Below are positions 1 to 8,433 of a stretch of 64,000 nucleotides of DNA, piece by piece. A program made the translations under genes and the position numbers. The notes under the pieces are model-generated. The model saw only the letters and a program-made list of their open reading frames with translations. It was not told the DNA's origin and ran no database searches. Origin of the DNA: JBEBVQ01 sp037190845 (GTDB taxonomy: Bacteria > Bacteroidota > Bacteroidia > Chitinophagales > Chitinophagaceae); the NCBI GenBank assembly GCA_037190845.1, contig JBBCJI010000003.1, forward strand, positions 186,001 through 250,000, given 5' to 3'. Position 1 is the stretch's first letter, and the number at the start of each line of letters is the position of its first letter.

Positions 1-144
1 AAAGTTCGCTTCATGAATTCATTCGTTTGAGAAACAATAATACTGAATAACAGGCGTTTCTGTAACGGGAATCGTTGGGTATTATTTTGTTTTATACGTC
101 TTGTCTTTTTTTTACTGTATTCCTGATTTACATTTACATCGTAT

Positions 145-654
145 ATGGACCTGCAGCAATTCAAACGGAAAGTAGCCCGGAATAAAAAAGGACTGACAAA
201 ATTTCTAAAACGGCTGGATGAAAAAGTACCGGAAGATTTTAATCCGTTGGTAAACGAAGTAAATAAAACGGTATGGCGGGATGTAGACTGCCTCAGTTGC
301 GCCAACTGCTGCAAGACCATGACGCCAACATGGACCAGCAAAGATGTCAGACGTACCGCAGATCATCTGGGTATTACCCCTGAAGAATTTCGTAGCCGTT
401 GGCTATACAAGGAAAAGGAAACCGGCGACTGGATGAATAGAACCACTCCCTGCCAGTTCCTCGACCTGAATACCAATATGTGTTCCGTATATGAAGTACG
501 TCCGGCAGACTGCCGTGGCTTTCCTCACCACACCAAGAAACCGTTTGACCTGTACAACGACATGTATATCGCTAATATTGAGCACTGCCCGGCAACTTTT
601 CTGTTTATTTCAAGAATAAAAAAACGTGTAGAACAGGAATACGAGTGGGATTAA
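145..654 (+). CDS. YkgJ-family cysteine-cluster protein
   Basis: A 169-residue cytoplasmic protein with no signal peptide. It carries a CxxCxxCC cluster (C49, C52, C55, C56) and three more cysteines (C103, C113, C123) in the contexts TPCQFL, MCSVYEVRP and DCRGFPHH. This is the layout of the YkgJ / zinc-or-iron-chelating CxxCxxCC family (PF03692). Members are thought to bind a metal or Fe-S centre, and their biochemical role is largely unknown. The start at 145 gives a charged N-terminal helix (DLQQFKRKV) typical of the family. Upstream, TACATTTA resembles the TAnnTTTG promoter box. The gene ends 6 nt before a palindromic repeat (661-688) that separates it from the convergent amidohydrolase. 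The family call is firm; the function is not. Confidence 0.85.
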   Translation: MDLQQFKRKVARNKKGLTKFLKRLDEKVPEDFNPLVNEVNKTVWRDVDCLSCANCCKTMTPTWTSKDVRRTADHLGITPEEFRSRWLYKEKETGDWMNRTTPCQFLDLNTNMCSVYEVRPADCRGFPHHTKKPFDLYNDMYIANIEHCPATFLFISRIKKRVEQEYEWD

Positions 655-660
655 CACAAG

Positions 661-688
661 TTGGGGCAATCCTATGTGATTGCCCTCC
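661..688. repeat. palindromic GGCAATC repeat, single arm
   Basis: The core GGGGCAATC-N6-GATTGCCC is a self-complementary hairpin unit in the gap between two convergent genes. The same unit, with small changes, occurs at 3163-3224 (two inverted arms) and 17675-17700, so it is a dispersed REP-like repeat. It may also act as a bidirectional terminator. Confidence 0.75.
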
Positions 689-710
689 ACCCAGATCCAG
701 GTATAGCCCG

Positions 711-1880
711 TCAGGATGTTATCCAGCGAATCTCCCTGTCCTCCGTTACCTGTATGATTCCAGGTTTCGTACCGGGTGTAAGCTTGCCCAAATGCTGCAT
801 CTGCAGCGCTGCCGCGCCGTCGGACGTAGCCCAGCGAAAAAGAGTTTCCCAAGTTAGTTCCGGGAAATATTCCTTCAATGTGATCAATTCCGACAACACA
901 CACAGCCGTTCATTGGAAGCCAGACTGTCTGTACCAATACAAATGTTTACACCCTCGTGCGCTGCCAGCATCTGTACATCCGGCAACGTATTTTCTATAT
1001 AGAGATTTGCATTGGGGCAAAGACACCAGTAGCAATCATCCAATCGCTTCTGCGCAAACCGAACATCATCTCCAGTAGTAAATGTATTATGCACAAAAAC
1101 AAACGGAGGAGTGGATTCAAAATGGGGCAGGTAAGACTGTATTGAAGAAATACCCGTAGGTTCAAAAAAGCGATAGTCTATACCCAATCCGTCCAGCAGA
1201 TCATTCACAGTGCCGCTTTTATCCTTATAAAAAGCATTCTCCGCTTCTGTCTCCTGATTATGGATGCTCATCAGGGAATCATGTCCGGCACCTTCTGCGA
1301 TCATCCGGAATAAAACGCCGGATACGGAATAAGGCGCATGCGGCACAAGCGATTGGCGCAATATTTTTTCCCCTTGCTGCTGTGCCGCAAATTGTTTCAG
1401 TACACCCTGTGCATAAGCAAATCTTTGCTGTGCATGAGTTTCCGTAAATCCGATACATTCCACGAATGTGTGTATATGCAATAAATCGAGGTCACGCAAA
1501 TCCAGCGTATCCGTGCCATTGGCAATATCACCGACCGCTATAATGCCGTGGTTATGCATTACCTTGATAGCATTATGCCGTGCTGTCGCCTTCTGTACAT
1601 CTGTATAGTTATTCCGCAAACCGGCCACCTGTTGCAGAAAAGGGATCAGCCCGGTATGCCGGGGTATCCTGCCTTGCATATGCGATAGTTCCAGATGACA
1701 GTGTACATTCACAAAAGCGGGGAGCAGGATACCGTCATAAAATGAAGCCTGTTTTTTAAGTGCAGGGACGTTATGCAGTGCAATGATAGTCCCGTCTTCG
1801 GAAACCTCTATGGATGTATCTGCATGGAGCCACTTAAACCCATCATGGATACGTGGTGCTGTGATGAGTCTGCCCGTCAT
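711..1880 (-). CDS. amidohydrolase-superfamily deaminase/hydrolase
   Basis: 389 residues. The metal-binding HxH of amidohydrolases is seen as VNVHCHLELSH (H60, H62). It is followed by VPHAPYS, the SIHNQETEAE motif, FVHNTF, LCPNANLYIE and the catalytic-aspartate motif ICIGTDSLASN. The N-terminal beta-sandwich segment and the order of motifs match the ATZ/TRZ-like branch, which includes S-adenosylhomocysteine/guanine-type deaminases and aminodeoxyfutalosine deaminases of the menaquinone futalosine route. The HCHLELSH wording is common in the latter, but no other futalosine-pathway gene is visible here, so the substrate is left open. It is transcribed leftwards, with the rluB-like gene 25 nt upstream on the same strand, so the two may be co-transcribed. 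Confidence 0.85.
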   Translation of the reverse strand: MTGRLITAPRIHDGFKWLHADTSIEVSEDGTIIALHNVPALKKQASFYDGILLPAFVNVHCHLELSHMQGRIPRHTGLIPFLQQVAGLRNNYTDVQKATARHNAIKVMHNHGIIAVGDIANGTDTLDLRDLDLLHIHTFVECIGFTETHAQQRFAYAQGVLKQFAAQQQGEKILRQSLVPHAPYSVSGVLFRMIAEGAGHDSLMSIHNQETEAENAFYKDKSGTVNDLLDGLGIDYRFFEPTGISSIQSYLPHFESTPPFVFVHNTFTTGDDVRFAQKRLDDCYWCLCPNANLYIENTLPDVQMLAAHEGVNICIGTDSLASNERLCVLSELITLKEYFPELTWETLFRWATSDGAAALQMQHLGKLTPGTKPGIIQVTEDREIRWITS

Positions 1881-1905
1881 AAACTATCTCACATTGAATG
1901 GATCG

Positions 1906-3111
1906 TTAGTTTTTAAAATGACGTAGCAGCACCACTTCTCTTTCGGTGAGGAAACGCCATTTACCTCTGGGGATATTTTTCTTGGTGAGACCGGCATACA
2001 TTACACGGTCGAGCTTTACCACTTCATAACCGAGGGACTCAAAAATACGGCGTACAATACGGTTGCGTCCGCTGTGGATCTCAATACCCAGCTCATGCTT
2101 CTCTTCCAGATAAGCGAGCGAATCCACCGGGGCGATACCATCTTCCAGTTTCACGCCTGCCAGCACTTGTTCAAAATCAGCTTTGGCCAATGGTTTATCC
2201 AGCGTTACCTGATATACTTTTTTCACCTGGTAGCTGGGATGAGACAACTTCTGCGTCAGGTCGCCATCATTGGTCAGCAACAATAATCCGGTAGTGTTAC
2301 GATCGAGTCTGCCGACCGGGAACAACCGTCCGTCGCCGGCGTTTGTCACCAACGACATCACAGTTTTACGCCCCTGGGGATCTTCTGTGGTTGTGATAAA
2401 ACCTTTAGGTTTATTCAGCAAAACATACACCAGGTTTTTCCGGATAGAAAGTTTTTTCCCTGCAAGCGTCACCTTGTCTCCGGGCATTACCTTATGACCG
2501 GGATCAAGTATCAACTCACCATTTACACGCGCCTTGCCCTGCTTTACCAGCGCCGCAGCATCTCTTCTGCTGGATTCACCGCTGTGCGCAATATATTTAT
2601 TGAGCGGCATGGGCTCTGATTCCGGACGGGGAACAGGGTTTTCATATTCTTCTTCATCGCGTATACGGGGAGTACGTTCCGGGCGTTCAAAATTTCGCTG
2701 GAAGCGGTCGCTGTTAAAGCGTTTACGATCGGACGTTCCATCCGTTTTTTCCGGTCTTCTGCCGGAAAAAGATGAAGTAGCTTTTTTCCTGCCGGATTCA
2801 AATGAATCACGACTGCCCCTTTGTGGCCGGCTATCCACATCACGTTTATTTTTACCGGCAGCTTTCCTGTCGGCAAATTTATCTCCGCCATGATCACGCC
2901 GCGCTGGTTTAGAGCTGTCATCCCACCGGTTATCCACCGGTTTATCTTTACGCCCGGAGCCGCCGGAAGCAGATCCATAGGTTTTCCGGAAACGTTCTTC
3001 CCCGTCAAATCTGCGTTTCGGCTTCCCGGAATGCGACGAACCGGAAACGGCTTTACCGGATCTTTTTTCGGGATGTTTTTTATCTGACCCGGAAGGGGAT
3101 GTTTTTTTCAT
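1906..3111 (-). CDS. rluB: RluB/RsuA-family pseudouridine synthase with long basic N-terminal tail
   Basis: 401 residues. Residues 1 to about 165 are low-complexity, rich in K, R, G, S and D, and surely disordered. An S4 RNA-binding domain begins near PLNKYIAHSGESSRRDAA. The RsuA/RluB catalytic domain follows, with VLLNKPKGFITT and the catalytic-aspartate motif GRLDRNTTGLLLLTNDG. Members isomerise a uridine in rRNA (23S U2605 for RluB, 16S U516 for RsuA). The long charged tail is common in Bacteroidota homologues and probably adds non-specific RNA affinity. A TACCTTTG -7 box lies 28 nt upstream of the start. RluB is preferred over RsuA from overall resemblance only. Confidence 0.88.
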   Translation of the reverse strand: MKKTSPSGSDKKHPEKRSGKAVSGSSHSGKPKRRFDGEERFRKTYGSASGGSGRKDKPVDNRWDDSSKPARRDHGGDKFADRKAAGKNKRDVDSRPQRGSRDSFESGRKKATSSFSGRRPEKTDGTSDRKRFNSDRFQRNFERPERTPRIRDEEEYENPVPRPESEPMPLNKYIAHSGESSRRDAAALVKQGKARVNGELILDPGHKVMPGDKVTLAGKKLSIRKNLVYVLLNKPKGFITTTEDPQGRKTVMSLVTNAGDGRLFPVGRLDRNTTGLLLLTNDGDLTQKLSHPSYQVKKVYQVTLDKPLAKADFEQVLAGVKLEDGIAPVDSLAYLEEKHELGIEIHSGRNRIVRRIFESLGYEVVKLDRVMYAGLTKKNIPRGKWRFLTEREVVLLRHFKN

Positions 3112-3139
3112 GATGTTATTTTATGCACAAGGCGAACTG

Positions 3140-3147
3140 CAAAGGTA
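3140..3147 (-). promoter_or_regulatory. -7 promoter box for rluB-like gene
   Basis: Reads TACCTTTG on the minus strand, matching the Bacteroidota TAnnTTTG -7 consensus, 28 nt upstream of the ATG. No clear -33 TTTG is seen. Confidence 0.55.
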
Positions 3148-3162
3148 TTACATATTTCGCCC

Positions 3163-3224
3163 CGTAGGGGCAATCCTGCGTGATTGTCCAATACATCAGG
3201 GCAATCACGCAGGATTGCCCTACG
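3163..3224. repeat. inverted pair of GGCAATC palindromic repeats
   Basis: Two arms (3163-3189 and 3199-3224) carry GTAGGGGCAATCCTGCG and its near-exact reverse complement, separated by about 9 nt. Each arm can itself fold (GGCAATC-N6-GATTG(T/C)C), so the whole is a BIME-like double hairpin. The CTA at 3220-3222 in the right arm is the TAG stop codon of the leftward MBL gene. The element therefore reaches into that coding region and lies just upstream of the rluB-like promoter. Confidence 0.85.
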
Positions 3225-3858
3225 ATAAAAATGGGTTATATTGTTTTTCCCTGCCGATTGTCGTGGCCGGACCATGCCCTGAAAAAACCTGCGTATCATC
3301 CGGCAATGGCAACAGGCTTGTGCGGATACTGTTTATCAGCGTATCGTAATCCCCACCGGGCAGGTCTGTCCGCCCGATACTACCGGAGAAAAGCACATCA
3401 CCGCCGATCACCCACTGATCTGCCGGATAGTAGAAGCTGATACTGCCCGGCGAATGTCCCGGAGTCAGAAACACATCAAGCTGTTCCTGTCCCAGCAATA
3501 ATGGCTGATCATGCCGTATAAATCCGTCTGGCTGAGGCACTACAGACAGCGGTAGCCCGAACATCATGGCAGACGCGGCTGCCCCGTTTAAAACCGGAGT
3601 TTCCTTTTCATGCATCATAAAAGGAATCAAATAACGCTCTTTTAATGCCTGCACACCCAGGATGTGATCAATATGCGCATGTGTATTGATAATTGCCTGC
3701 GGCTTTAGGTCATTATCTCTTATAAAACCGGTAATAACCTCTGTTTCATCACTGTTATACATCCCGGGGTCAACAATCCAACACTGTTTTCCGGGATTGA
3801 TAAGCAGATATGTGTTCTCCTGAAACGGGTTAAAAGTGAAACTATGGATCTGCAGCAT
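3220..3858 (-). CDS. MBL-fold metallo-hydrolase (glyoxalase II-like)
   Basis: About 212 residues from the ATG at 3858. A longer in-frame start at 3933 adds 25 residues unlike the family, so the shorter form is preferred. The metallo-beta-lactamase motif THAHIDH is present (H60, H62, D64, H65), with further metal-ligand motifs TPGHSPGS, GGDVLFSGSIGRTDLPGG and SGHGPAT. This is the signature of the small Bacteroidota MBL hydrolases annotated as YcbL/GloB-like hydroxyacylglutathione hydrolases. They are cytoplasmic enzymes that hydrolyse thioesters or other esters at a binuclear metal site. The stop codon TAG is contributed by the palindromic repeat at 3199-3224. The actual substrate is not known. 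Confidence 0.88.
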   Translation of the reverse strand: MLQIHSFTFNPFQENTYLLINPGKQCWIVDPGMYNSDETEVITGFIRDNDLKPQAIINTHAHIDHILGVQALKERYLIPFMMHEKETPVLNGAAASAMMFGLPLSVVPQPDGFIRHDQPLLLGQEQLDVFLTPGHSPGSISFYYPADQWVIGGDVLFSGSIGRTDLPGGDYDTLINSIRTSLLPLPDDTQVFSGHGPATTIGREKQYNPFLS

Positions 3859-3891
3859 ACAGGTAGTGGATTTTTTCAGTAATTTAGAATG

Positions 3892-3899
3892 CAAACTTA
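3892..3899 (-). promoter_or_regulatory. -7 promoter box for MBL hydrolase
   Basis: TAAGTTTG on the minus strand, 33 nt upstream of the chosen ATG at 3858. Its position downstream of the alternative ATG at 3933 supports the shorter protein. Confidence 0.5.
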
Positions 3900-4043
3900 T
3901 TAATTGAAAACGGTAAACCGGTAAAAAGGCCATTAGCAGGCAGGCTGATGCCTGGCGTTATTTTTTTAATAAAAATAGCATAATGCAAAACGCATGTCCT
4001 TTTGTACTTAAATTTACAGCCCGGATCTATGAACAATCCTGCC

Positions 4044-7000
4044 ATGCGCCATATCAGAACCTGTATCCTGCTCATTTGCACAGGATTACTTCTGATGCTC
4101 CCCGATGCCGGCGCGCAGACATATCTTGAAACTTTTGGCCAGAACCGGGTGCAATACCGTAAGTTCGAGTGGCGGTTCTTCGACACCGAACATTTCCGGG
4201 TATACCATTATGATGCCGCAGGGCGTCAGCTTGCCCGTTTTATTGCCGAGCAGGCCGAGCAGGATATTGCAGTAGTGGAGCAAAAGCTCGGCGGACAATT
4301 TCCTAATCGGTTCAAGATCATCCTGTACAACAACTATGACGAGTACAGGCAGACCAATGTAGGCAGGAAGAACGACTCCCAGTTGCAGGATGTACCCGCA
4401 GGTACAGTAGATCTCGCCGGCGACCGGCTTGTCGTTTATTTTACCGGTGTACATACCGACCTCCGTCGCCAGTTGCGGTCGGGCATGAGCCGTGTTGTCA
4501 TGCAGCGGATGCTTTTTGGCGAGAATTTCCGCGAAATGGTGAAAAACGCGGTATTACTCAATTTACCTGCATGGACAACAGAAGGATTTATTGCCTTTCT
4601 GGTGGACGGATGGGATAGCAGAACGGACAGCGAATGGAAAAACATGCTGGCCGGTAACCCCGATAAAGGATTTTATGAGCTGGCGGAAATGAATCCGGAA
4701 GTTGCCGGTAAAGCTTTCTGGAAGTATGTATCTGACCGCTATGGCGATCACAACATGAAGAATCTGCTGTATGCCATGGAATTGAAGAGCAGTCTCAACC
4801 AGGGCATTAAAATGACGCTGGGACAAAATGTGAAGCAGGCTTATGATTCCTGCATCAGTTTTTATAAGCAGATATATATTCAGGATTCGCTCGTGCAGCA
4901 ACAGCCGGACAGCACACATCGGATACTTGAAATTGACGCTCCTGAAGATAACAGCATCATACGTACTGTCCGTGTATCACCACGGGGAAATGACGTAGCA
5001 TATGTAGCATGGAAAGAAGGTGAGTTTAAGGTATATCTCCAGAAAACCAAGGATGAGCAAACCCGTGCTGTTATCATGAATGGCGGCCGTAAAGATCATA
5101 ATGAGAAATATCCCGACCCGGATTATCCGCTCCTGGCATGGTCCAACAACGGGTACAAGCTGGCTATTCTATACCGGCAGGGTACGCAGACCCGGCTCCG
5201 TATTTATAACTCTTTGAAAGCGAAGATTGAAAATTATATCATCCCCGATAAGCGCTTTGACCGTGTCACAGGGCTGAGTTTCATGGAAGATGATAACATG
5301 CTGTTATTCTCAGCCATAAAAAAAAGCCAGTCGGACCTGTATGAATTTACCATCCGCGGCTCCCGGCTGAGAAACATTACCAATGATCCCTGGGATGATA
5401 TACAGCCATGGTTTGTAAGCGGCGGAGCCCGGAAAGGTATTGTGTTCCTTTCCAACCGGCCGAAGCCTTCGCTCAATGTACCGGCAGGTGTCAATGAACT
5501 GCCGGTAGGCCCTATGCAGGTTTATTTCTACAGCACCAAAACAAAAAGTCCTGTACTGCTGCGTTGCTCGGATGTCCCTGCAGGATCAATTACACAACCG
5601 ATACAATACGGGAGTGACAATTTTGCTTTTTTGCATGATGCTAACGGCGTACGAAACAAATATGTGGTGCTTTTTACAAGAGACCAGCACAACCGGGACT
5701 CCGCATACGCTGTACCGGTAACCAATTATTACAGCGATATCATCAGTCATCAGTATAATCCGGCGAGCGACCAGGTAGCGGATGTAATCCGGGAAGGGAA
5801 CAAGATCAGGATATACTTTCGCGATCTTGAGCTCCCGGGTACAAACGTTGCCCCCGCAGTGTTACAACCTGCCGTACTGTCTCTGAAAAATGCCACCAAT
5901 ACTCCGGAACGAGAAAATGATTTTTCAAATATCCGAAAACTGGAACGGCCGGTTGAAAGAGAAACCGGAGAAATCCTGAAAGAAGGCAATATATTCCAGT
6001 CGGAATTTTCTCAGGAGCCAGGTGAACCTGCGGATGCCGGTATAGAGAAAGAAGAGCAGACAGATGAAGTCACAGCCGGACAACCGGATGAAAACAATAT
6101 CCCAGATGTTATTCCAGCGCCATTACCCGAAGCTGCCACAGCATCAGAACCCGACAGCACTTATGTAAAAATGAAAGCCCAGCCTTACCGGCTGAGCCTT
6201 AAGCCGGATTTTTTCACGGTGAGGCTTGATAACAGTATTCTCTTCATGCGCTATCAGTCCGTACGTCAGAATCCCGGAGCTTTCTCCAACCCGCCGTTAG
6301 GAGGTCTTCTTTCCGTAAGCCTGAACGATGTAATGGAGAATCACCGGTTTACCGGCGGGGTACGCCTGCCTGTCAATTTTTCCGGGCTTACCTACTTTCT
6401 GCAATATGAAAACTTTACCCGGCGGGTGGATTGGAGCCTGTTATTCCTAAGGAGTCAGCACAGCTATTCGATACCGGTTACCTTTATAGACGCCAACAGC
6501 GGAATACCGTTGTTTACACGGGAATACGTCGGTAGGAATACCACCAATATGGTCCAGGGTTCCGCCTCCTATCCGTTCGACCGGATCCGGAGCATCCGCC
6601 TCCACATGGGCTTCCGACAGGATGTTCTGGATTTCCGCACTCAGGATACCATAAGTCTTGTCTTCCTCCCGCGCGACAGGCAGTACTGGGCATTAAGCCG
6701 CGCCGAGTATGTATTTGACAACAGCTTCGCTCCTACGCTTAATATCCGGGAAGGATACCGTTATAAATTCTTTGCCGAATACATGTACCAGTTGACCGAT
6801 GGTAACGGAGGATTCTACAATTTCGGTACGGATTTTCGTTATTACCACAAGATATACAAACAGTTTACCCTGGCAACAAGGATTGCCGCGGCCCATTCGG
6901 CCGGCAATCAAAAAATACTTTATTACCTGGGTGGCGTAGACAACTGGATTGCTCCGAAGTTCAATAACCATACGCCTCCCGGAGGAGACGGTAATTTTGC

Positions 7001-7421
7001 CTTCCAGACATTGGCAACCAATATGAGAGGGTACCAGCAGAATGCACGAAACGGAAGCACTTATGCTGTATTTAACGGTGAGCTTCGCTTACCATTAGTG
7101 ACTACCTTCGCAAAACGCCCTATCCAATCCGCTATATTACGCCATATGCAGTTAGTGCCCTTCGTAGATATCGGCTCTGCATGGAATGGCTTAATACCTA
7201 ATGACGATAATGTAAGCGGCAATTACCAGTTCGGCCCCGATCAGCAGGCGCCCAATGTAACACTCAATCTGCGCGTACCGGGCACCGGCGGGGTGGCGAT
7301 GGGCTATGGCGCCGGTATACGTACGATGCTCTTCGGGTATTTTATGCGGGTAGACGCTGCATGGAATATCGAAGGCCGGCCGAAACCAATATGGTATTTC
7401 TCCATTGGTACGGATTTTTAA
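4044..7421 (+). CDS. degenerate peptidase-MA / TolB-like propeller / Omp85-like barrel fusion
   Basis: About 1,125 residues from the ATG at 4044, chosen because it begins a good signal peptide (MRHIRTCILLICTG...GAQT); ATGs at 4002 and 4029 are alternatives. Three parts are visible. The N-terminal approximately 270 residues resemble the peptidase MA family (YLETFGQNRVQYRKFEWRFF, VVEQKLGGQFP, PAWTTEGF), but the HExxH helix is absent. A TolB/PD40-type beta-propeller follows (LAWSNNGYKLAILYRQG, IQPWFVSGGARKG). An acidic, proline-rich linker near residues 640-720 leads to a C-terminal outer-membrane barrel ending GYGAGIRTMLFGYFMRVDAAW...YFSIGTDF, like Omp85/D15 barrels. It heads an apparent operon with MlaD and OstA, which suggests a role in outer-membrane lipid or LPS assembly. 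The function is unknown. Confidence 0.8.
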   Translation: MRHIRTCILLICTGLLLMLPDAGAQTYLETFGQNRVQYRKFEWRFFDTEHFRVYHYDAAGRQLARFIAEQAEQDIAVVEQKLGGQFPNRFKIILYNNYDEYRQTNVGRKNDSQLQDVPAGTVDLAGDRLVVYFTGVHTDLRRQLRSGMSRVVMQRMLFGENFREMVKNAVLLNLPAWTTEGFIAFLVDGWDSRTDSEWKNMLAGNPDKGFYELAEMNPEVAGKAFWKYVSDRYGDHNMKNLLYAMELKSSLNQGIKMTLGQNVKQAYDSCISFYKQIYIQDSLVQQQPDSTHRILEIDAPEDNSIIRTVRVSPRGNDVAYVAWKEGEFKVYLQKTKDEQTRAVIMNGGRKDHNEKYPDPDYPLLAWSNNGYKLAILYRQGTQTRLRIYNSLKAKIENYIIPDKRFDRVTGLSFMEDDNMLLFSAIKKSQSDLYEFTIRGSRLRNITNDPWDDIQPWFVSGGARKGIVFLSNRPKPSLNVPAGVNELPVGPMQVYFYSTKTKSPVLLRCSDVPAGSITQPIQYGSDNFAFLHDANGVRNKYVVLFTRDQHNRDSAYAVPVTNYYSDIISHQYNPASDQVADVIREGNKIRIYFRDLELPGTNVAPAVLQPAVLSLKNATNTPERENDFSNIRKLERPVERETGEILKEGNIFQSEFSQEPGEPADAGIEKEEQTDEVTAGQPDENNIPDVIPAPLPEAATASEPDSTYVKMKAQPYRLSLKPDFFTVRLDNSILFMRYQSVRQNPGAFSNPPLGGLLSVSLNDVMENHRFTGGVRLPVNFSGLTYFLQYENFTRRVDWSLLFLRSQHSYSIPVTFIDANSGIPLFTREYVGRNTTNMVQGSASYPFDRIRSIRLHMGFRQDVLDFRTQDTISLVFLPRDRQYWALSRAEYVFDNSFAPTLNIREGYRYKFFAEYMYQLTDGNGGFYNFGTDFRYYHKIYKQFTLATRIAAAHSAGNQKILYYLGGVDNWIAPKFNNHTPPGGDGNFAFQTLATNMRGYQQNARNGSTYAVFNGELRLPLVTTFAKRPIQSAILRHMQLVPFVDIGSAWNGLIPNDDNVSGNYQFGPDQQAPNVTLNLRVPGTGGVAMGYGAGIRTMLFGYFMRVDAAWNIEGRPKPIWYFSIGTDF

Positions 7422-7429
7422 ATCATAAC

Positions 7430-7457
7430 ATTATCATCCGCAATTGCGGATGATAAT
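7430..7457. terminator. perfect 28-bp palindrome between barrel gene and mlaD
   Basis: ATTATCATCCGCAA followed by its exact reverse complement, centred in the 53-nt gap. An AT-rich stretch follows but no clean U-run. It could be an attenuating hairpin, an mRNA-stability element or a weak terminator. Confidence 0.55.
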
Positions 7458-7474
7458 ATAAATAAAAACGACGC

Positions 7475-8416
7475 ATGAAATTATCTAAAGAAGCACGAAT
7501 AGGCCTGCTGGTCGCCGTTTCCTTCCTCATCTTTTTTGCCGGTTTCTGGTTTCTGAAAGGTTCAAACATCTTTTCCGGAGAAAACGAATACTATACCTAT
7601 TATGAAGGCGTTCAGGGGTTACAACCTTCAGCTCCCGTACAGATAAAAGGTGTAAATGTAGGCAAAGTACAAGCCATACGACTCGACAGCAGCAGTGTGG
7701 AAGTTGTGCTGGCTATTCCCGAAAAAGTCCGGCTACCCAAAGGTACTATTGCCCGTATGATATCGCTTGACCTGCTGGGTACTAAAGCCATACGCCTTGA
7801 GCTGAGTGATGATAGCTCAGTGATCCAGGATGGAGAAACTATTACCACAGATGTGGAGACCGGCATCATTGATAATATTTCTCATGAAATTTCCCCTCTG
7901 ATAGCAGATGTGCGACATGTGGTAGGTGTACTGGATTCTGTGCTTGTAGGTGTAGATAACATGCTGAATGAACAAACACGCCAGAACCTTTCGGCCAGTA
8001 TGGCTTCGCTTAATATTACCATGCAGCATTTTTCCGAATTGTCTCAACGGCTCAACCGGGAAAGCGACCAACTGGCCTCCATGATACGCAACATGAATGA
8101 TATCACCGGCAATATTGCAAAGAATAACGAAAGTATTGACCGCATTCTGGATAATGCCGCAGCTACTACGGATCAGTTGAAGCAAGCTCCGATAGAACAA
8201 ACAATCCGAGAGCTGCAATCTGCCTCTACACAACTAAATGAATTGATGGCAAAAATAAACAACGGCGAAGGGTCGGTAGGTATGGCATTCAACGACAAAC
8301 AGCTTTATACTGATCTTACAAAAACACTCGTTACACTGCAAAGTCTGATGGCCGATATTGAAGCGCATCCCAGCCGCTATATTAATGTTACTATCTTTGG
8401 CCGTAAGAAGAAATAG
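7475..8416 (+). CDS. mlaD: MlaD/MCE-domain lipid-transport protein
   Basis: 313 residues. A single N-terminal membrane helix (about residues 9-28, LLVAVSFLIFFAGFWFLKG) is followed by one MCE domain (YYEGVQGLQPSAPVQIKGVNVGKVQAIRL, DLLGTKAIRLEL). After that comes a long alpha-helical/coiled-coil C-terminal region (about residues 145-290). This is the MlaD family: a periplasmic hexameric substrate-binding component of an ABC system that moves phospholipids between membranes. No MlaE or MlaF gene is adjacent. In this lineage mlaD often stands apart from them, next to ostA as here. It lies 53 nt after the barrel gene and 17 nt before the OstA gene, so co-transcription is likely. Confidence 0.92.
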   Translation: MKLSKEARIGLLVAVSFLIFFAGFWFLKGSNIFSGENEYYTYYEGVQGLQPSAPVQIKGVNVGKVQAIRLDSSSVEVVLAIPEKVRLPKGTIARMISLDLLGTKAIRLELSDDSSVIQDGETITTDVETGIIDNISHEISPLIADVRHVVGVLDSVLVGVDNMLNEQTRQNLSASMASLNITMQHFSELSQRLNRESDQLASMIRNMNDITGNIAKNNESIDRILDNAAATTDQLKQAPIEQTIRELQSASTQLNELMAKINNGEGSVGMAFNDKQLYTDLTKTLVTLQSLMADIEAHPSRYINVTIFGRKKK

Positions 8417-8433
8417 CACAAAACATTTTCCGG

